This document shows positions 24,623-32,835 of a DNA stretch of 48,982 bases, piece after piece (position 1 is the first letter of the stretch; every line of letters starts with the position of its first letter). The stretch comes from a virus: positions 1-48,982 of the IMG/VR virus record IMGVR_UViG_3300042314_001108; one strand, written 5' to 3'. The notes below the pieces were generated by a model. That model ran no database searches and was not told where the DNA came from. It saw only the letters and a program-made list of their open reading frames with translations. A program made the translations under genes and the position numbers.

Positions 24623-25230
24623 TGGAATTTATACACAGAATACCAAATTTGTTATCATTAGAGTTTTGTAAAGACCTTATAGATTTATTTGAAAAATCAA
24701 ATTTAAAGAAGAAGGGTTCATCATATGTGGTAAATGATAGTGGAGTTTTCAGATTGAATGAAAATACTACCAAAAAATCAACAGATATTTCCATAAATGC
24801 TGGATTTATTGAAGATGCGGTAGAATGTGGTGAACCTGAATGGTTTGAGTATGTACAATATATAAATTCTAAATTAGAAAAGGGATTAGATTCTTATATA
24901 TTAGAACATCCACAATTAGATAAGATACAAAAGTTTGATTTGGAAGGATATAATATACAACGATATTTACCAGGTGAAGGATTTTTTAATTGGCATTGTG
25001 AAAATTCAGGATATCCGGGCGGGAATGATAGAGTATTGGCTTGGATGATATATCTAAATGATGTAGAAGCAGGTGGAACGCAATTTAAATCACAAAATCA
25101 TACAGAAACAGCAGAAGCTGGTAAATTTGTTATATGGCCTGCGTTTTGGACTCATTTTCATAAAGGTCAAATTAGTGAAACCCAAACCAAGTATATTATA
25201 ACTGGATGGTATAAACATATAAATACTTAA
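24622..25230 (+). CDS. 2OG-Fe(II) oxygenase (prolyl-4-hydroxylase-like)
   Basis: A 202-residue protein. 'YNIQRYLPGEGFFNWHCENSG' carries H125-x-E127 (Glu in place of Asp), 'AWMIYLNDVEAGGTQF', 'AGKFVIWPAFWTHFHKGQI' carries the distal His, and 'TKYIITGWY' supplies K190 where Arg usually binds 2OG. This is the P4H-alpha/PHD-type arrangement. Substrate unknown, and distinct from the paralogous pair at 18-19 kb. Confidence 0.85.
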   Translation: MEFIHRIPNLLSLEFCKDLIDLFEKSNLKKKGSSYVVNDSGVFRLNENTTKKSTDISINAGFIEDAVECGEPEWFEYVQYINSKLEKGLDSYILEHPQLDKIQKFDLEGYNIQRYLPGEGFFNWHCENSGYPGGNDRVLAWMIYLNDVEAGGTQFKSQNHTETAEAGKFVIWPAFWTHFHKGQISETQTKYIITGWYKHINT

Positions 25231-25231
25231 T

Positions 25232-25480
25232 ATGGAAAACGATGAAAGAAAAGTAAAATGGGATGGTTTTGATGGTGCAATCATAGGAAATTGTTATTAC
25301 ACCAATAGATACATCTACGATACTGATTTGATGATTACTACTTTAATGAGTAGGGATAATATGACCTATCAAGATGCTTGGGAGTATTTAGAGTTTAATG
25401 TATTAAACCAACATCTAACGGATGATGGTGATGAAAGTATAACACCTATACATTTGGTGAAGGAGTACAATATAGATTAA
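25232..25480 (+). CDS. small conserved phage protein
   Basis: An 82-residue protein. 'VKWDGFDGAIIG', then 'YIYDTDLMITTLMSRDNMTYQDAWEYLEFNV' and 'TPIHLV', matches a small protein common in phages ('..L...D.mt.eeA.eyfefNv...y.ge.TPif'), for which no function is established as far as I know. Confidence 0.75.
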   Translation: MENDERKVKWDGFDGAIIGNCYYTNRYIYDTDLMITTLMSRDNMTYQDAWEYLEFNVLNQHLTDDGDESITPIHLVKEYNID

Positions 25481-25481
25481 T

Positions 25482-26189
25482 ATGTCAAAAGAAGAAAGGT
25501 TTTTTGCTAATTGGGGAGAAGAGGGTGAAGATAAGTGGGAAGATGTAGATGAACCCAAAGAAGAAAAACTTACCACCGAAGAACGTATCGAAAAGATAAA
25601 GGATACGATGGTAAAGAAAAAATGGTCTACCGGAGCATATCCTCGTGGTGCAGGCTTTCGTCCTATATTGGAAACCGATATTAGAGATGCACAATCTAAA
25701 TCTAAATCTGCATTTGAAGCAGCAAGAACATTAGGTGTATCGTATAATACCTATAAGAAGTGGGCTAAAACCTATGGTATATTCGAAAACTTACTGAATC
25801 CAGCTGGTATTGGTATAATTCGTGCTAACCAAGTTCATAGCGGTGAGAATGCATTGGATAAGATATTAGCAGGAGAAGGTAAGCCAGATTATCCAATTGC
25901 AAGATTAAAACGTAGATTAATTACATCGGGTTACTTTGCAGAAGAATGTACATGTTGTGGGTTTGATGAGAAAAGAGCAACCGATGGTAAAGTTCCTTTA
26001 TTATTGGATTTTTTAGATAATGATTGGCAGAATCACAAATTAGAAAATTTACGATTCCTATGCTATAATTGTTTCTTTTTGTTAGTAGGTAAAAGAAAGA
26101 TACCAAAACGTGGTACTATTATTACACAGGGTGTGGTGGATGATGGTGATGAAGATGAAGCAACCGAAGATGAAACTACAATTGAATAA
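25482..26189 (+). CDS. degenerate HNH/zinc-ribbon protein with HTH
   Basis: A 235-residue protein. Residues 75-102 ('AFEAARTLGVSYNTYKKWAKTYGI') read as a helix-turn-helix. The C-terminal part has C156/C159 and C194/C197 zinc pairs around 'VPLLLDFLDNDWQNHKLENLRFLCYNC', the HNH scaffold, but the catalytic His position of the 'l.lhHidgd' strand is occupied by D/F. It probably binds DNA without the usual HNH cleavage, perhaps as a regulator. The acidic C-terminus is likely disordered. Confidence 0.7.
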   Translation: MSKEERFFANWGEEGEDKWEDVDEPKEEKLTTEERIEKIKDTMVKKKWSTGAYPRGAGFRPILETDIRDAQSKSKSAFEAARTLGVSYNTYKKWAKTYGIFENLLNPAGIGIIRANQVHSGENALDKILAGEGKPDYPIARLKRRLITSGYFAEECTCCGFDEKRATDGKVPLLLDFLDNDWQNHKLENLRFLCYNCFFLLVGKRKIPKRGTIITQGVVDDGDEDEATEDETTIE

Positions 26190-26191
26190 TT

Positions 26192-26692
26192 ATGATAGAA
26201 AGGTATTTTGATTTCTTAACACAAGAAAAGTATAATCAACTTATAAAAATCGTTGAAAAGCTAAAATGGAGCTATGAGGGGTTTAGTACAGCTGATAAAA
26301 ACTCAAATAGATTTTGGTATTCCGAATTGATGGAACATCCATTCTTTATAGAGTGGCTTTTGGAAATAGAAAGATTATCCAATAAAAAGTTTAAAATTGA
26401 TAGGTTGTATGCCAATGGACAAACATTAGGACAAGATGGCGGTTGGCATGTTGATTCACAACTTGATAGTGGTTATACATTTTTATATTACCTCAATGAT
26501 TATGATGATGTATCTTTGATTGGTGAAACTTATTTTATGGTAGATGGTGAGCCCGTTGCTATAACACCAATACCAAATTCAGCAGTATTATTTCATCACC
26601 AATACAAACACAAAGGAATGGCACCGAGAAAAGGATATAACGATTTACGTGTTACTATTGCATTTAAACTAACGGAAATACTAACTACTTAA
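26192..26692 (+). CDS. 2OG-Fe(II) oxygenase
   Basis: A 166-residue protein. 'GGWHVDSQLDSGYTFLYYLND' gives H86-x-D88, 'PNSAVLFHHQYKHKGMAP' the distal H140, and 'NDLRVTIAFKL' R153 for 2OG. The size and layout suit the small phage PHD-type oxygenases. Last gene before a promoter. Substrate unknown. Confidence 0.85.
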   Translation: MIERYFDFLTQEKYNQLIKIVEKLKWSYEGFSTADKNSNRFWYSELMEHPFFIEWLLEIERLSNKKFKIDRLYANGQTLGQDGGWHVDSQLDSGYTFLYYLNDYDDVSLIGETYFMVDGEPVAITPIPNSAVLFHHQYKHKGMAPRKGYNDLRVTIAFKLTEILTT

Positions 26693-26709
26693 AAAAACCT
26701 TAAAATAAT

Positions 26710-26740
26710 TTGGATATATGGTAGATTATTCGTATCTTTG
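26710..26740 (+). promoter_or_regulatory. Bacteroidetes-type promoter (TTG-N20-TATCTTTG)
   Basis: TTG at 26710-26712 and TATCTTTG at 26733-26740, 20 nt apart, followed by a 41-nt A-rich leader to the ATG at 26782. Confidence 0.85.
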
Positions 26741-26781
26741 TACAACTTAAAAATTAAAACAAATAAATAAACAAAAAAACT

Positions 26782-26991
26782 ATGGCGAAGTACTTTCAAG
26801 TAGCAGTAGAGTTACACACAGACAATGGTAAAGGTGGAACTAAAAAAGTAACAGAACAATATTTAGTGGATGCTCAATCGGTGACCGAAGCAGAAGCAAG
26901 AGTTGTTAAGGAATTTGAAGCATCTAACATTCAGTTAGAGTATAACATCAAAGGAGCGGCTCAATCAAAAATCGTAGAGGTATTTGAATAA
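26782..26991 (+). CDS. DUF4494-like small protein
   Basis: A 69-residue protein. 'KKVTEQYLVDAQSVTEAEARVVKEF' matches the 'VTE.YLVDA.sfTEAEARi' core of DUF4494, found in Bacteroidetes genomes and their phages. Function not known. The stop overlaps the next ATG by one base. Confidence 0.8.
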   Translation: MAKYFQVAVELHTDNGKGGTKKVTEQYLVDAQSVTEAEARVVKEFEASNIQLEYNIKGAAQSKIVEVFE

Positions 26992-27257
26992 TGGAAAAGG
27001 AAACTAAAGAAGAACGTAGGGTTATTTTTAATAGATTTCCACCTGGAGATAGATGGAAAGCTGCTAAAGAGGGTAAAGGTCTGACAATAGGTGTTGGACA
27101 AACTTATGGTTCTCTTACAGATGCTTTGGAAGCATGGTTTCAATCGTATGGTAGCACTCAATTCTATATTGATGCGAGGCAAGGAACTATTGAATTAGTT
27201 TCAACAGTAGAAGTGGAAGTACCACAGAAAAGATTTTCGCTATATGGCGAAGATTGA
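26991..27257 (+). CDS. hypothetical 88-aa protein
   Basis: Starts at the TAATG overlap with the DUF4494-like gene. 'RVIFNRFPPGDRWKAAKEGKGL' is basic, and 'GSLTDALEAWFQSYGSTQFYIDARQG' follows. Likely a small alpha/beta protein co-expressed with its neighbour. No family recognised. Confidence 0.65.
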   Translation: MEKETKEERRVIFNRFPPGDRWKAAKEGKGLTIGVGQTYGSLTDALEAWFQSYGSTQFYIDARQGTIELVSTVEVEVPQKRFSLYGED

Positions 27258-27290
27258 TATTTATAATAGTAACCAAATAAATAAAAATAA

Positions 27291-27611
27291 ATGAATACAA
27301 TTCTAATCATTCTCGCATTAGCAGCAGTAGCAGTTGGTGTGGTCTATTTCCTTACCAAAAGTGGTAAAATTAAGGACTCGGATGGGGATTTAATCCCAGA
27401 TGTAGTAGAGGAATCTATTGCAGAAGTAAACAAAACCTTTACAGAAACAAAGGTAAAGATTGAAAAAGTTAAGGAGCAAGTTGAAGATGTTACTAAAGCA
27501 GTTAAGAAAGTAGCCAAAGAAATGGGCGAAGTAGCTGATGTAGTACAAGGTAAAGAAGTTCCAGTAAAGAAAAAAAGACGTTATTATAAACCAAAAACAA
27601 GTAAACAATAA
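27291..27611 (+). CDS. membrane-anchored coiled-coil (YtxH-like) protein
   Basis: A 106-residue protein. One transmembrane helix (ILIILALAAVAVGVVYFLT), then 'DSDGDLIPD', an Asp-rich Ca-binding-like loop, then a long amphipathic helix (KVKIEKVKEQVEDVTKAVKKV) and a strongly basic tail 'KKKRRYYKP'. The helical part resembles YtxH-type stress proteins by composition only. Function unknown. Confidence 0.65.
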   Translation: MNTILIILALAAVAVGVVYFLTKSGKIKDSDGDLIPDVVEESIAEVNKTFTETKVKIEKVKEQVEDVTKAVKKVAKEMGEVADVVQGKEVPVKKKRRYYKPKTSKQ

Positions 27612-27621
27612 AACAAAAAGT

Positions 27622-27786
27622 ATGAAAAATTTATTATTCGTAGCGTTTATCGCATCAGGATTATTTTTAGCATCATGTGGTGAGAAAAACACAGAAGCAG
27701 CAGCAGATTCAGTATCAGTAGATACAGTAGCAGCAGATTCAGTAGTATCTGATTCAGCGGCAGTAGATACGGCAGTAGTTCAATGA
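27622..27786 (+). CDS. small lipoprotein with Ala/Asp/Ser/Val-repeat tail (54 aa)
   Basis: MKNLLFVAFIASGLFLASCG is a textbook lipoprotein signal with lipobox LASC. The mature part is a low-complexity series of 'AADSV', 'SVDTV' and 'SDSAAVDT' units, likely disordered in the periplasm. Starts 10 bases after the preceding stop and is followed by a strong terminator. Comparable acidic repeat lipoproteins are common in Bacteroidetes. Confidence 0.75.
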   Translation: MKNLLFVAFIASGLFLASCGEKNTEAAADSVSVDTVAADSVVSDSAAVDTAVVQ

Positions 27787-27810
27787 GAAACCCTACTACT
27801 ATGTAAGAAG

Positions 27811-27834
27811 ACCTCCCAAATGGGAGGTTTTTTT
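27811..27834 (+). terminator. intrinsic terminator
   Basis: ACCTCCC / GGGAGGT, a perfect 7-bp stem with loop AAAT, followed by seven T. It ends the 26.8-27.8 kb operon. Confidence 0.95.
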
Positions 27835-27861
27835 ATGTCTAAAATATATTTTAGAAAAGAC

Positions 27862-27892
27862 TTGACATTATCATTTATTTTACCTATCTTTA
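27862..27892 (+). promoter_or_regulatory. promoter of the TTGACATT subclass
   Basis: TTGACATT at 27862-27869, then TATCTTTA at 27885-27892, with 20 nt between TTG and the -7. Upstream of the second promoter for the VWA gene. Confidence 0.65.
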
Positions 27893-27930
27893 TAGGGTAA
27901 TGAGAGTTAGATATAAAATAAAATCAACAT

Positions 27931-27962
27931 TGGGTAAAATAACACCAAAAGTGGGTAAAATA
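27931..27962 (+). promoter_or_regulatory. candidate operator: two TGGGTAAAATA direct repeats
   Basis: TGGGTAAAATA occurs at 27931-27941 and 27952-27962. They are 21 nt apart, two helical turns, and end 4 bases before the -33 of the next promoter. Fits a dimeric regulator bound to one DNA face; regulator unknown. Confidence 0.4.
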
Positions 27963-27966
27963 CCAT

Positions 27967-27997
27967 TTGACATTCTCAATTATTTTCACTATATTTG
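27967..27997 (+). promoter_or_regulatory. promoter of the VWA gene (TTGACATT-N-TATATTTG)
   Basis: TTG at 27967-27969, part of TTGACATT, and TATATTTG at 27990-27997, 20 nt apart. The start codon is 24 bases downstream. Confidence 0.85.
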
Positions 27998-28021
27998 TAT
28001 ATACATTAAAAGATAGATACT

Positions 28022-30193
28022 ATGTTAAACAACTTCTTCAAAGGTAAAACTGCTACGAAATCGGCCACTTCATTTTGGGCTAACGATTATGATTTAGATT
28101 ATGGTTGGGATGATGATGGTGATGTTGATGTTCCTACAAGAACCGCTACTGAAAACTCTACCCTACACTATCTAAAGTTAAATGCTCACCGAAGAGCTAT
28201 TTCCAACTTTGTAAACATCCTTACTAACAGAAACATCCCCGTTCGTTTCACCATCAAAGGTGATTCCTATACGGATGGTAAATCTGTTACTATCTCTTCC
28301 GATTTGAAGCCAGATAAGTTTGATTCTACGGTTGGTTTGGCATTGCACGAAGCATCTCACATTGTTCTTACTGATTTTGATACCTTTGTTAATTACAAAG
28401 CAAATCCCACATTGGTTGATAAGTATTTAGATGTTGTTGAGAATGTAGATAAAACCAACACATCCCACCAAAGTTGGGCTAAACAACGGATTTGGGATTT
28501 GGTTAAGAACTTAACCAACTATGTAGAAGATAAACGTATTGACAATCACGTTTACACTACCTGTCCTGGTTATCGTGATTACTATCGTTCTTTATACGAT
28601 ACATATTTCAATGATGCTTCTATTGATAAGGGATTACTTTCAAATGAATATACTACGGAAACTATTGATTCTTATTTGTTCCGTATTATCAATATCACCA
28701 ACCCTAACACTAACTTATCAAAGTTGCGTGGTTTGGGTAAGGTTTCTAAATTGTTAAACTTAAACAATATCCAACGTATCACATCTACCCAACAGGCAGT
28801 TGATATTGCTGAAGGTATTGTTGAAATCATTCTTCAATCCATCGCTGATGAAATGGAAGATGAAAAGAATGGTAATGGTAAGCAAGGTGCAGAAGATGGA
28901 CCAAAAAGTGAAGGTGAAGGTTCTGGCAACGGACAGGGTGGCGATGGTGAAGGTGATGAAGAAAGTGATGATGATTTAGAGGTTGAGCTTGATGATTCGG
29001 AAGATGAAGAGAGTGGTTCAGATTCAGGTCCATCTGCTTCCCTAAACCAACCACTTAAAGGTAAGGTTAAAGTTAAAGAATCCGAAGGTAAAGGTGGTGA
29101 TAAAGGAGCTAGTTTAAGTGAAGCTAATAAGAAGAAATTGGAGAAAGCAATTAAGAAACAACAAGATTTCTTAAAAGGTGAAACTAAAAAGAAAGCAATC
29201 ACTAACAAAGATGATAAAGCATTAGAACAAATTGCTAAATCGGGTACTGAATTAGTAACGGTTGCCGGTGAAACCATCGAAGGTGTTGGTAAAGTTCCAC
29301 AAACGCAGGTAGTTGTGGTTAAGAAATTGACAGAAGAACTAATGAAATCCGAAGCATTCCCTTTAGCTAGACAAGATTGGAGAACTAAAGAGTTGGTAGT
29401 TGATGAGAATACCTTACAAAAAGGATTAGCATTAGGAACTATGTTGGGTAAGAGATTGCAGGTTCGTAGTGAGGAGCGTGACACGGTTTACAACCGCCAA
29501 TTGAATGGACGGATTGACCGTAGATTGGTTTCCGCATTAGGTTATGATTACCAAAATGTGTTCTACACAAAAGAGGTTGATAAGTTTAAGAAAATCATTC
29601 TTCACATATCATTAGATGCATCTGGCTCAATGTCCGGTGACCGATGGAGACAGGCAATGACCACTACAATCGCTATTTGTAAAGCGGCTACGATGGTAAA
29701 CAATTTGGATGTACAACTTTCAGTTCGTTCAACAATTGATGGTGGCAGCTGGAACAATAACAAACCTTATATGGTGATTGCATACGATTCTCGTACTGAT
29801 AAGTTTACAAAAGTTAAGCAATTAGTTGCGGCATTAGAACCCAATGGAACTACACCCGAAGGTTTGTGTTTTGAAGCAATTATGAAACACTTTACTGAAT
29901 CAACAAACGATTTAGAATCTTATTTCTTAAATATATCAGATGGTGAGCCAAACTTTGGTAATGATTCAATTAACTACTCTCGTCAGGTAGCAAGTAAGCA
30001 CACCGCTGAAATGGTTAAGAGAATCAAACAACGTGGTATTGGGGTGTTGAGTTACTTTGTATCTGATTCCACACCATACGAAAGTTCAAAGAAAGTGTTT
30101 TCTGAAATGTATGGTAAGGATGCTAAATTTATTGATGTAAATGGTTTAGTTCCAATCACCAAAACTTTGAACGAATTATTTCTTAAAAAATAA
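28022..30193 (+). CDS. zincin-like plus von Willebrand A domain protein (CobT-like)
   Basis: A 723-residue protein. N-terminal HEASH (109-113) with a following 'NYVEDKRID' forms a metallopeptidase-like HExxH...E site. A long acidic, Gly/Glu/Asp-rich linker spans about 280-360. The C-terminal VWA domain has the MIDAS residues D532-x-S-x-S ('DASGSMSG'), 'NGTTPEG' and 'ISDGEPNFG'. The architecture matches VWA partners of MoxR-type AAA+ ATPases (DUF2201/CobT-like), and such a gene follows. The pair probably forms an ATP-driven remodelling complex. Own promoters upstream. Confidence 0.85.
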   Translation: MLNNFFKGKTATKSATSFWANDYDLDYGWDDDGDVDVPTRTATENSTLHYLKLNAHRRAISNFVNILTNRNIPVRFTIKGDSYTDGKSVTISSDLKPDKFDSTVGLALHEASHIVLTDFDTFVNYKANPTLVDKYLDVVENVDKTNTSHQSWAKQRIWDLVKNLTNYVEDKRIDNHVYTTCPGYRDYYRSLYDTYFNDASIDKGLLSNEYTTETIDSYLFRIINITNPNTNLSKLRGLGKVSKLLNLNNIQRITSTQQAVDIAEGIVEIILQSIADEMEDEKNGNGKQGAEDGPKSEGEGSGNGQGGDGEGDEESDDDLEVELDDSEDEESGSDSGPSASLNQPLKGKVKVKESEGKGGDKGASLSEANKKKLEKAIKKQQDFLKGETKKKAITNKDDKALEQIAKSGTELVTVAGETIEGVGKVPQTQVVVVKKLTEELMKSEAFPLARQDWRTKELVVDENTLQKGLALGTMLGKRLQVRSEERDTVYNRQLNGRIDRRLVSALGYDYQNVFYTKEVDKFKKIILHISLDASGSMSGDRWRQAMTTTIAICKAATMVNNLDVQLSVRSTIDGGSWNNNKPYMVIAYDSRTDKFTKVKQLVAALEPNGTTPEGLCFEAIMKHFTESTNDLESYFLNISDGEPNFGNDSINYSRQVASKHTAEMVKRIKQRGIGVLSYFVSDSTPYESSKKVFSEMYGKDAKFIDVNGLVPITKTLNELFLKK

Positions 30194-30226
30194 TGAAAAA
30201 AAGTTCAAAAATATTTGGTCAAATGC

Positions 30227-30257
30227 TTGACATTCTCATATATTTTGCGTATCTTTA
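30227..30257 (+). promoter_or_regulatory. promoter of the AAA+ gene (TTGACATT subclass)
   Basis: TTGACATT at 30227-30234 and TATCTTTA at 30250-30257, 20 nt apart. Its first half matches the promoter at 27967. Confidence 0.8.
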
Positions 30258-30310
30258 TTAAACATTGAGAGAGTTACTAATTTTAAACATAAAACTTAAA
30301 TAAAATCCTT

Positions 30311-31531
30311 ATGAAAAAGTTACAAAATTCAGAGTTCGGTTACACTAATGAGATTTACAAATTAGAGAAATTATCTAATGGTAGAATCCAAATGTTGAAC
30401 ACACAAGGTGATGTTACAACCGGCGTTAAATTAAATCAAATCACCCGTTCTAAAGCACTTCGAACTAACAAAGCAGTGCGAGGACACATTAACAAATTAG
30501 GTAATAAAACCTACCGATTAGTAGATATGAAAGAGTATGAAAAGTTGGTTAAACCACTAAACACTACCAGCGCAGAACCTGCGAATGAGATTCCAAAAGA
30601 ACACAATGCGATTGTGGACTTTATCCAAAATGGTTCGGTGGCATTGAAACCGAAATCTTTAATTATGACCGATTTGAAATGGAAATTCTTAATCCGTTCA
30701 GCAGTTAGGGCTCGTAACATTATGATGACGGGACCAGCTGGTTCTGGTAAAACGATGGCGGCTAAAGCATTGGTTGAAGCATTGGGAAGACCTTTCCACT
30801 ACTTTAACTTGGGAGCAACGCAGGACCCGAGAGCAGCATTGATTGGTAATACTCACTTTGATAAAACAAAGGGTACTTTCTTCTCCGATTCAGCATTCGT
30901 TACGGCAATCAAAACTCCTAACGCAGTTATCCTATTAGATGAGTTAAGTAGAGCACATCCAGAAGCATGGAACATCTTAATGAGCGTGTTAGACCAGGGA
31001 CAACGTTACTTACGTTTGGATGAAGCAGAAGGTTCACCAATCGTTCCTGTTGCAGAAGGAGTTACATTCATCGCTACGGCTAACATCGGTAATGAATATA
31101 CATCTACGCGTGTTCTTGACCGGGCTATTATGGACCGATTCACTACCATTGAGGTTGATGTTCTTAACAAAGAGCAAGAGTTAGAGTTACTAACGATGTT
31201 GTATCCAGGTGTTGATTCTTATGACTTGAACGCTGTGGCTGAAATCGCCGCTCACACCAGAGACCAAATTCGTAACGAAGCAGGTAAGTTGAGTACGGCA
31301 GTATCTACGAGAGCTAGTGTTGAGTTAGCTGGATTGTTGTATGATGGTTTCAATTTGGTTGAAGCATCTGAAATCTCTATCTTTCCATTCTATTCTACGG
31401 ATGGTGGGATTGATTCGGAACGTACTTACATCAAACAATTGGTTCAAAAGTATCTACGTGATACTAATGAAGATAAACCATTGTTCGAAGAAAAAGTTGA
31501 GCAGAACGATGAAGAAAACATTGTTTGGTAA
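30311..31531 (+). CDS. MoxR-type AAA+ ATPase
   Basis: A 406-residue protein. Walker A 'GPAGSGKT' at 141-148, Walker B 'AVILLDEL' with D210/E211, sensor 1 'FIATANIG', and arginine-finger/box VII region 'RVLDRAIMDRF'. The N-terminal 120 residues are a separate basic domain that may bind substrate or partner. MoxR ATPases pair with VWA proteins, and the VWA gene lies just upstream with its own promoter. Possible role in metallochelation, virion maturation or protein remodelling; phage-specific role unknown. Confidence 0.88.
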   Translation: MKKLQNSEFGYTNEIYKLEKLSNGRIQMLNTQGDVTTGVKLNQITRSKALRTNKAVRGHINKLGNKTYRLVDMKEYEKLVKPLNTTSAEPANEIPKEHNAIVDFIQNGSVALKPKSLIMTDLKWKFLIRSAVRARNIMMTGPAGSGKTMAAKALVEALGRPFHYFNLGATQDPRAALIGNTHFDKTKGTFFSDSAFVTAIKTPNAVILLDELSRAHPEAWNILMSVLDQGQRYLRLDEAEGSPIVPVAEGVTFIATANIGNEYTSTRVLDRAIMDRFTTIEVDVLNKEQELELLTMLYPGVDSYDLNAVAEIAAHTRDQIRNEAGKLSTAVSTRASVELAGLLYDGFNLVEASEISIFPFYSTDGGIDSERTYIKQLVQKYLRDTNEDKPLFEEKVEQNDEENIVW

Positions 31532-31541
31532 TAATCACTAC

Positions 31542-31565
31542 GGCTGGGTGTGAAAGCATCCAGCC
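31542..31565 (+). other. hairpin after the AAA+ gene, possible weak terminator
   Basis: GGCTGGGTG / CATCCAGCC, a 9-bp stem with one G-T wobble and loop TGAAAG, starts 10 bases after the stop codon. No T run follows, so it may stabilise mRNA ends rather than terminate. Confidence 0.5.
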
Positions 31566-31581
31566 ATTATCTTATACTAAT

Positions 31582-31914
31582 ATGAAATACAATCCTAATA
31601 GTGAACTAACACAAAACGAATTAAATTGTTTGGATGAAGCAGATTTCTTTGAGTATTTAGATTCAAAGGCCAAATATCTAAAACAATTCACTCGTCCTTT
31701 AGATACCTATCACGCCAAAACATTCGCAGCATTGAGTAATGGTGGTGATTTATCAACCGAAGAATTAAAAACAGCAAAGGAAATTGGTAAAATTGGTGAT
31801 GAATTTCGTTCAAAAGAAATATCAGAAGCAGCTGAACGATTGGGTGGTGACCCAAAGTATAAAGACCCTCAAATTAAAAATATAAAAACAAACCGCTCAC
31901 AATGGTTTGATTAA
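31582..31914 (+). CDS. hypothetical 110-aa protein
   Basis: Starts MKYNPNSELTQNELN; predicted helical and charged, with 'LSTEELKTAKEIGKIGDEFRS' and a basic end 'KNIKTNRSQWFD'. An upstream in-frame start lies within the hairpin after the AAA+ gene, so the ATG at 31582 is preferred. Family unknown. Confidence 0.65.
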   Translation: MKYNPNSELTQNELNCLDEADFFEYLDSKAKYLKQFTRPLDTYHAKTFAALSNGGDLSTEELKTAKEIGKIGDEFRSKEISEAAERLGGDPKYKDPQIKNIKTNRSQWFD

Positions 31915-31925
31915 AACTTAAAATT

Positions 31926-32162
31926 ATGAATCAAGACAAAATAAATTTAGTAGTTGGTATATTGTTTATAGGATTATCCTCACTAATTGTGATGGGAGCA
32001 CCTTTAATGTATTTATGGAATTGGGTAGTACCATCAATCTTTGGATTACGTTATATTACATTTTGGGAAGCAATTGGGTTGAATATGATAGCACATATTA
32101 TATTTGGTCAAACACTTTCACCAATCAAATTAATCACATTAGTTAAATCTAAATCCGCCTAA
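31926..32162 (+). CDS. small two-helix membrane protein
   Basis: A 78-residue protein. Helix 1 'LVVGILFIGLSSLIVMGAPLM' and a second around 'AIGLNMIAHIIFG', with 'LWNWVVPSIFGLRYITFWEAIGL' between, a motif also seen in small proteins of Bacteroidetes and their phages. Function unknown. Confidence 0.7.
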   Translation: MNQDKINLVVGILFIGLSSLIVMGAPLMYLWNWVVPSIFGLRYITFWEAIGLNMIAHIIFGQTLSPIKLITLVKSKSA

Positions 32163-32166
32163 TAAT

Positions 32167-32496
32167 ATGAACGTATCACTAACAATTGAACAAACCAAAT
32201 GGTTTATTGATTCCAAAAACTTCAATGAGGCAATGGAATTAGCACAACAAAGTATCACCTATTTAGCTAACCATAGTAGGGAGCATGGTGGAGAGTATAT
32301 AGTTCCCGCGTACTTACCTATATTTGGTGAATGGATTATGACATCCAAAGGTAAGCAGAAACGTGTTCTACGATATGACAAAAAAGAAACCAAATCCGTA
32401 GATTATTGGAAGGAAAGGTTTTGGGAGTTATATTTATCAGCAGAGAAAAAGTACAAAAGACAACAAAATAAACTTAAAAAACAGGAGTTAGTATGA
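32167..32496 (+). CDS. hypothetical 109-aa protein
   Basis: Predicted helical N-terminus ('FNEAMELAQQSITYLANHS') and a long basic C-terminal helix 'AEKKYKRQQNKLKKQELV', suggesting nucleic-acid or protein contact. Overlaps the next gene by 4 bases (ATGA). No family recognised. Confidence 0.65.
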   Translation: MNVSLTIEQTKWFIDSKNFNEAMELAQQSITYLANHSREHGGEYIVPAYLPIFGEWIMTSKGKQKRVLRYDKKETKSVDYWKERFWELYLSAEKKYKRQQNKLKKQELV

Positions 32497-32774
32497 ATTT
32501 AATGGACAAAGTTATTATTAAAGATGGGGATACATTTGTAGAAAATATATTCTATCTACGAAACAATTTTTTAGATTCCAAACACATATTTACATCGGAA
32601 GATAATTTGGTGTATGATGAAAGTTTGGCAGTAATATGGGAAGGTTCGGTTGGCTCAAAGGCAATCCGGCCATTGAAAGGTGATTTACCATATACACAAA
32701 TTGATGAAACTACATATGAGTTAGATATTGCACCATATAAAAATGGTCCTTTAACTATGGCAGATTTATTTTAA
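32493..32774 (+). CDS. hypothetical 93-aa protein
   Basis: Predicted beta-rich and acidic ('EDNLVYDESLAVIWEGSVGS'). Coupled to the upstream gene by ATGA. No family recognised. Followed by a promoter. Confidence 0.65.
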   Translation: MNLMDKVIIKDGDTFVENIFYLRNNFLDSKHIFTSEDNLVYDESLAVIWEGSVGSKAIRPLKGDLPYTQIDETTYELDIAPYKNGPLTMADLF

Positions 32775-32781
32775 TAAATGC

Positions 32782-32812
32782 TTGGAATTGTAAAATATTT
32801 TGCGTATATTTA
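32782..32812 (+). promoter_or_regulatory. Bacteroidetes-type promoter (TTG-N20-TATATTTA)
   Basis: TTG at 32782-32784 and TATATTTA at 32805-32812, 20 nt apart, 24 bases before the start at 32836. Confidence 0.75.
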
Positions 32813-32835
32813 CTTTATAATCAAAAATAAAAGTT

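Noticed and set aside
31542-31565. Strong intrinsic terminator after the AAA+ gene
   Set aside because: The stem is good but no T run follows, so it is listed only as a hairpin.
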